In this document: in pieces, positions 12,018-13,460 of the stretch
How positions within the stretch are numbered: position 1 is the first letter of the stretch
Layout: each line of letters opens with the position of its first letter
DNA from: CAZEDK01 sp964511025
GTDB lineage: Bacteria; Patescibacteriota; Gracilibacteria; UBA1369; GWF2-33-10
DNA length: 13,460 nucleotides
Assembly (NCBI GenBank): GCA_964511025.1
Contig: CAZEDK010000043.1
Span: forward strand, 1-13,460
Direction: 5' to 3'
Position numbers and translations under genes: made by a program
The notes under the pieces: generated by a model
Databases searched by the model: none
The model's input: only the letters and a program-made list of their open reading frames with translations
Told to the model about the DNA's origin: nothing

Positions 12018-13280
12018 ATGCAACTAATAGGAGATTTTCATATACATTCTCGCCACTCAAAAGCAGCTTCAAAAGAAATGAATATAGTTAATTTGACCAA
12101 ATGGGGGATGTTAAAGGGATTAAATATTATTGGCACAGGAGATTTTACAGATCCAAAATGGCTTACAGAATTGGAAGAAAAATTAGAACCGGCAGAGAAA
12201 GGATTGTTTCGTTTGAAGCCTGAGTTTGAACAAGAAATATTACTTGAAGTCCCGTTAAGCTGTAGGAATCCTATAAGATTTGTATTAAGTACTGAAATCC
12301 GCACTGTTTACAAAAAAAACGGCAAAACACGCAAAATACATCATCTTATAATTTGCCCAAAATTTGAATATCTGAAAAAAATCAACAATGAACTGGAAAA
12401 AATAATTGATTTGGATTGTAAAGAGCTTTTGAAAATCGTATTATCAGTATCTCCGGATTGTCTGCTAATCCCAACAGACATTTGGAACCCACATTTTGGT
12501 ATTTTTGCTTCCAAATCGGGATTTGATAGTTTGGAAGAAGTCTTTGAAGAATTAACACCTTATATCTATGCACTTGAAACAGGCTTAACATCTGATCCTG
12601 CAATGAATTTGAAAATTCCGGAAATAAGAAAGCTTGCACTTATTTCAAATTCAAACGCAGACCGTCCAAAAAAACTTGGCAGGGAAGCAAATATATTCAA
12701 TTGCAAGCTTGATTATTACGAAATTTGCGATGCAATAAGAAACAATGACTTGAAAAAATTTGTATCAACAATTGAATTTTTTCCAGAAGAAGGAAAATAT
12801 TATTTCGATGGACATAGAAACTGTAATGTTGGATTAAGCCCTGCCGAGTCAAAAACCAACAACTACATTTGCCCTGTTTGCGGGAAGAAAGTAAGCATTG
12901 GTATTCTGCATAGAATAGAAGAGTTGTCATTTAAAAATACTAAATTAAAAAATGCCCAAAGCAGGCCTTTCCAATCAAGCATTCCTTTATCTGAAATTAT
13001 CGCAGAAATTGAAAACAAAGGAATTAACACCAAAAAAGTCGATGAAATTTATAAAAAAATGTTAAAAACCTTTGGTAATGAATTTTTCATTTTGTTAGAG
13101 CTTGGAACCAAAGAAATAGAAAAAGAATTTGGCTTCATGTTGGCAGAAGCAATAAAAAAAGTACGACTTGGACAAATTCAAATCAATCCGGGTTTTGATG
13201 GACAATGCGGATCTGTAAAAATTTTCTCTGAAAAAGAAAAAGAAAGTTTTGCAGGAAAACAAAGTAGTTTTTTAGAATGA
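12018..13280 (+). CDS. Endonuclease Q-like PHP-domain DNA repair nuclease
   Basis: A 420-residue protein with the full layout of the EndoQ family, nucleases that nick DNA 5' of deaminated bases (uracil, hypoxanthine, xanthine) and abasic sites. These proteins are often misannotated as helicase UvrD. The PHP domain holds DFHIHS (H8, H10), GTGDF (D42), STEI (E93), IHHLI (H108/H109), WNPHFG (H159) and ETGLTSDP. A zinc-binding insert follows: HRNC (C269), then CPVCGKK (C285, C288) and GILHRIEEL. The C-terminus ends with the family block NPGFDGQCGSVKIF. The usual SNSDAHxP metal motif is SNSNADRPKKLGREAN (210-225) here, with Asn213 and Asp215 in place of Asp and His. ATG 12018 places DFHIHS at the N-terminus as in relatives; TTG 12000 would add six residues. 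EndoQ is best known from Thermococcales and some methanogens, with scattered bacterial homologues, which suggests transfer. Confidence 0.88.
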   Translation: MQLIGDFHIHSRHSKAASKEMNIVNLTKWGMLKGLNIIGTGDFTDPKWLTELEEKLEPAEKGLFRLKPEFEQEILLEVPLSCRNPIRFVLSTEIRTVYKKNGKTRKIHHLIICPKFEYLKKINNELEKIIDLDCKELLKIVLSVSPDCLLIPTDIWNPHFGIFASKSGFDSLEEVFEELTPYIYALETGLTSDPAMNLKIPEIRKLALISNSNADRPKKLGREANIFNCKLDYYEICDAIRNNDLKKFVSTIEFFPEEGKYYFDGHRNCNVGLSPAESKTNNYICPVCGKKVSIGILHRIEELSFKNTKLKNAQSRPFQSSIPLSEIIAEIENKGINTKKVDEIYKKMLKTFGNEFFILLELGTKEIEKEFGFMLAEAIKKVRLGQIQINPGFDGQCGSVKIFSEKEKESFAGKQSSFLE

Positions 13281-13291
13281 GAATGAGTGAA

Positions 13292-13368
13292 TGGTGCCCC
13301 CGACAGGGATCGAACCTGTAACCTTCAGCTCCGCAAGCTGATGCTCTATCCAATTGAGCTACGGGAAC
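13292..13368 (-). tRNA. tRNA-Arg (GCG)
   Basis: A complete 77-nt tRNA on the minus strand. The acceptor stem is GTTCCCG/CGGGGGC (two G-U pairs), the anticodon arm TCAGC-TTGCGGA-GCTGA has anticodon GCG, the T arm is ACAGG-TTCGATC-CCTGT, and CCA is encoded. GCG reads CGC and CGU as arginine. Most bacteria use tRNA-Arg ACG, modified to ICG by TadA, so a GCG anticodon is uncommon. Confidence 0.95.
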
Positions 13369-13420
13369 ATTATTTTGATTATTTGGTTTTTAGTTTGAAT
13401 CAATTGATTAGCTTCGAAAA

Positions 13421-13454
13421 CAACCCACCCCTGCCCGAATTAGGTCAGGCGGGC
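13421..13454. repeat. C-rich palindromic repeat at window end
   Basis: It starts CAACCCACCCCTGCCC, nearly the same as the arm of the 3.2-kb element (inverted 3315-3331, CAACTCACCCCCTGCCC). It holds a GCCCG/CGGGC stem (13433-13437, 13450-13454). The window stops 6 bp later, so the element may continue. The spacer between tRNA-Arg and it also has a 12-bp perfect palindrome AATCAATTGATT (13398-13409). Confidence 0.55.
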
Positions 13455-13460
13455 TAAATC

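Noticed and set aside
1013..13280. Alternative genetic code with UGA as glycine (Gracilibacteria/Absconditabacteria)
   Set aside because: No in-frame UGA occurs within the conserved genes, and hicA and the EndoQ gene end naturally at TGA.

Overview
The window is AT-rich (roughly one third G+C by eye) bacterial DNA from a scaffolded draft assembly, with one 10-N gap at 2427-2436. Genes are compact, with overlapping or near-touching ends, weak or absent Shine-Dalgarno sequences, and UGA used as an ordinary stop (hicA and the EndoQ gene end in TGA). Low G+C, short spacers, the gene mix (NBR1-type Ig/L,D-transpeptidase, PrsW with a helical tail, bacterial EndoQ, stand-alone RRM protein, GIY-YIG ORF beside a tRNA) and an Arg-GCG tRNA suggest a Patescibacteria/CPR-type genome, perhaps Peregrinibacteria-like. 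That placement is inference, not proof.

Layout. 1-1505 (minus strand): a heptamer tandem array abuts the stop codon of a Xer-type tyrosine recombinase, which sits downstream of hicB-hicA in one apparent operon. A 34-bp divergent promoter region with a small palindrome separates hicB from dgt. 1540-3082: dgt (+, broken by the assembly gap) and nrdR (-) converge and overlap by 21 bp; both act on dNTP supply. 3133-3356: a gene-free MITE-like element with 12-bp inverted ends, a nested pair of 40-bp inverted hairpin arms and a flanking 9-bp direct repeat. 3410-5678: a PrsW-family intramembrane protease overlapping a membrane-anchored L,D-transpeptidase. 5689-5730: a second heptamer array, just before a PcrA/UvrD helicase (5755-7908). 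8011-10774: a type I glutamine synthetase without the adenylylation loop, then a CtpA-type S41 protease ending at a strong bidirectional terminator. 10845-11174 (-): RRM RNA-binding protein. 11275-11451 (-): a possible 58-residue protein. 11468-11892: tRNA-Ser(UGA), a GIY-YIG nuclease ORF and a tRNA-Ser remnant, flanked by a 25-bp direct repeat. 12018-13280: an endonuclease Q-like PHP protein. 13292-13368 (-): tRNA-Arg(GCG). The window ends in a C-rich repeat resembling the arms of the 3.2-kb element.

Themes: dNTP homeostasis (Dgt, NrdR), DNA repair (PcrA/UvrD, EndoQ), envelope maintenance (PrsW, L,D-transpeptidase, Ctp) and small selfish or repeat elements (hicBA, the MITE-like element, the GIY-YIG/tRNA unit, two heptamer arrays). 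The best candidates for something little described are the GIY-YIG element that appears to have entered the 5' part of a tRNA gene, and the nested-palindrome element at 3133-3356.
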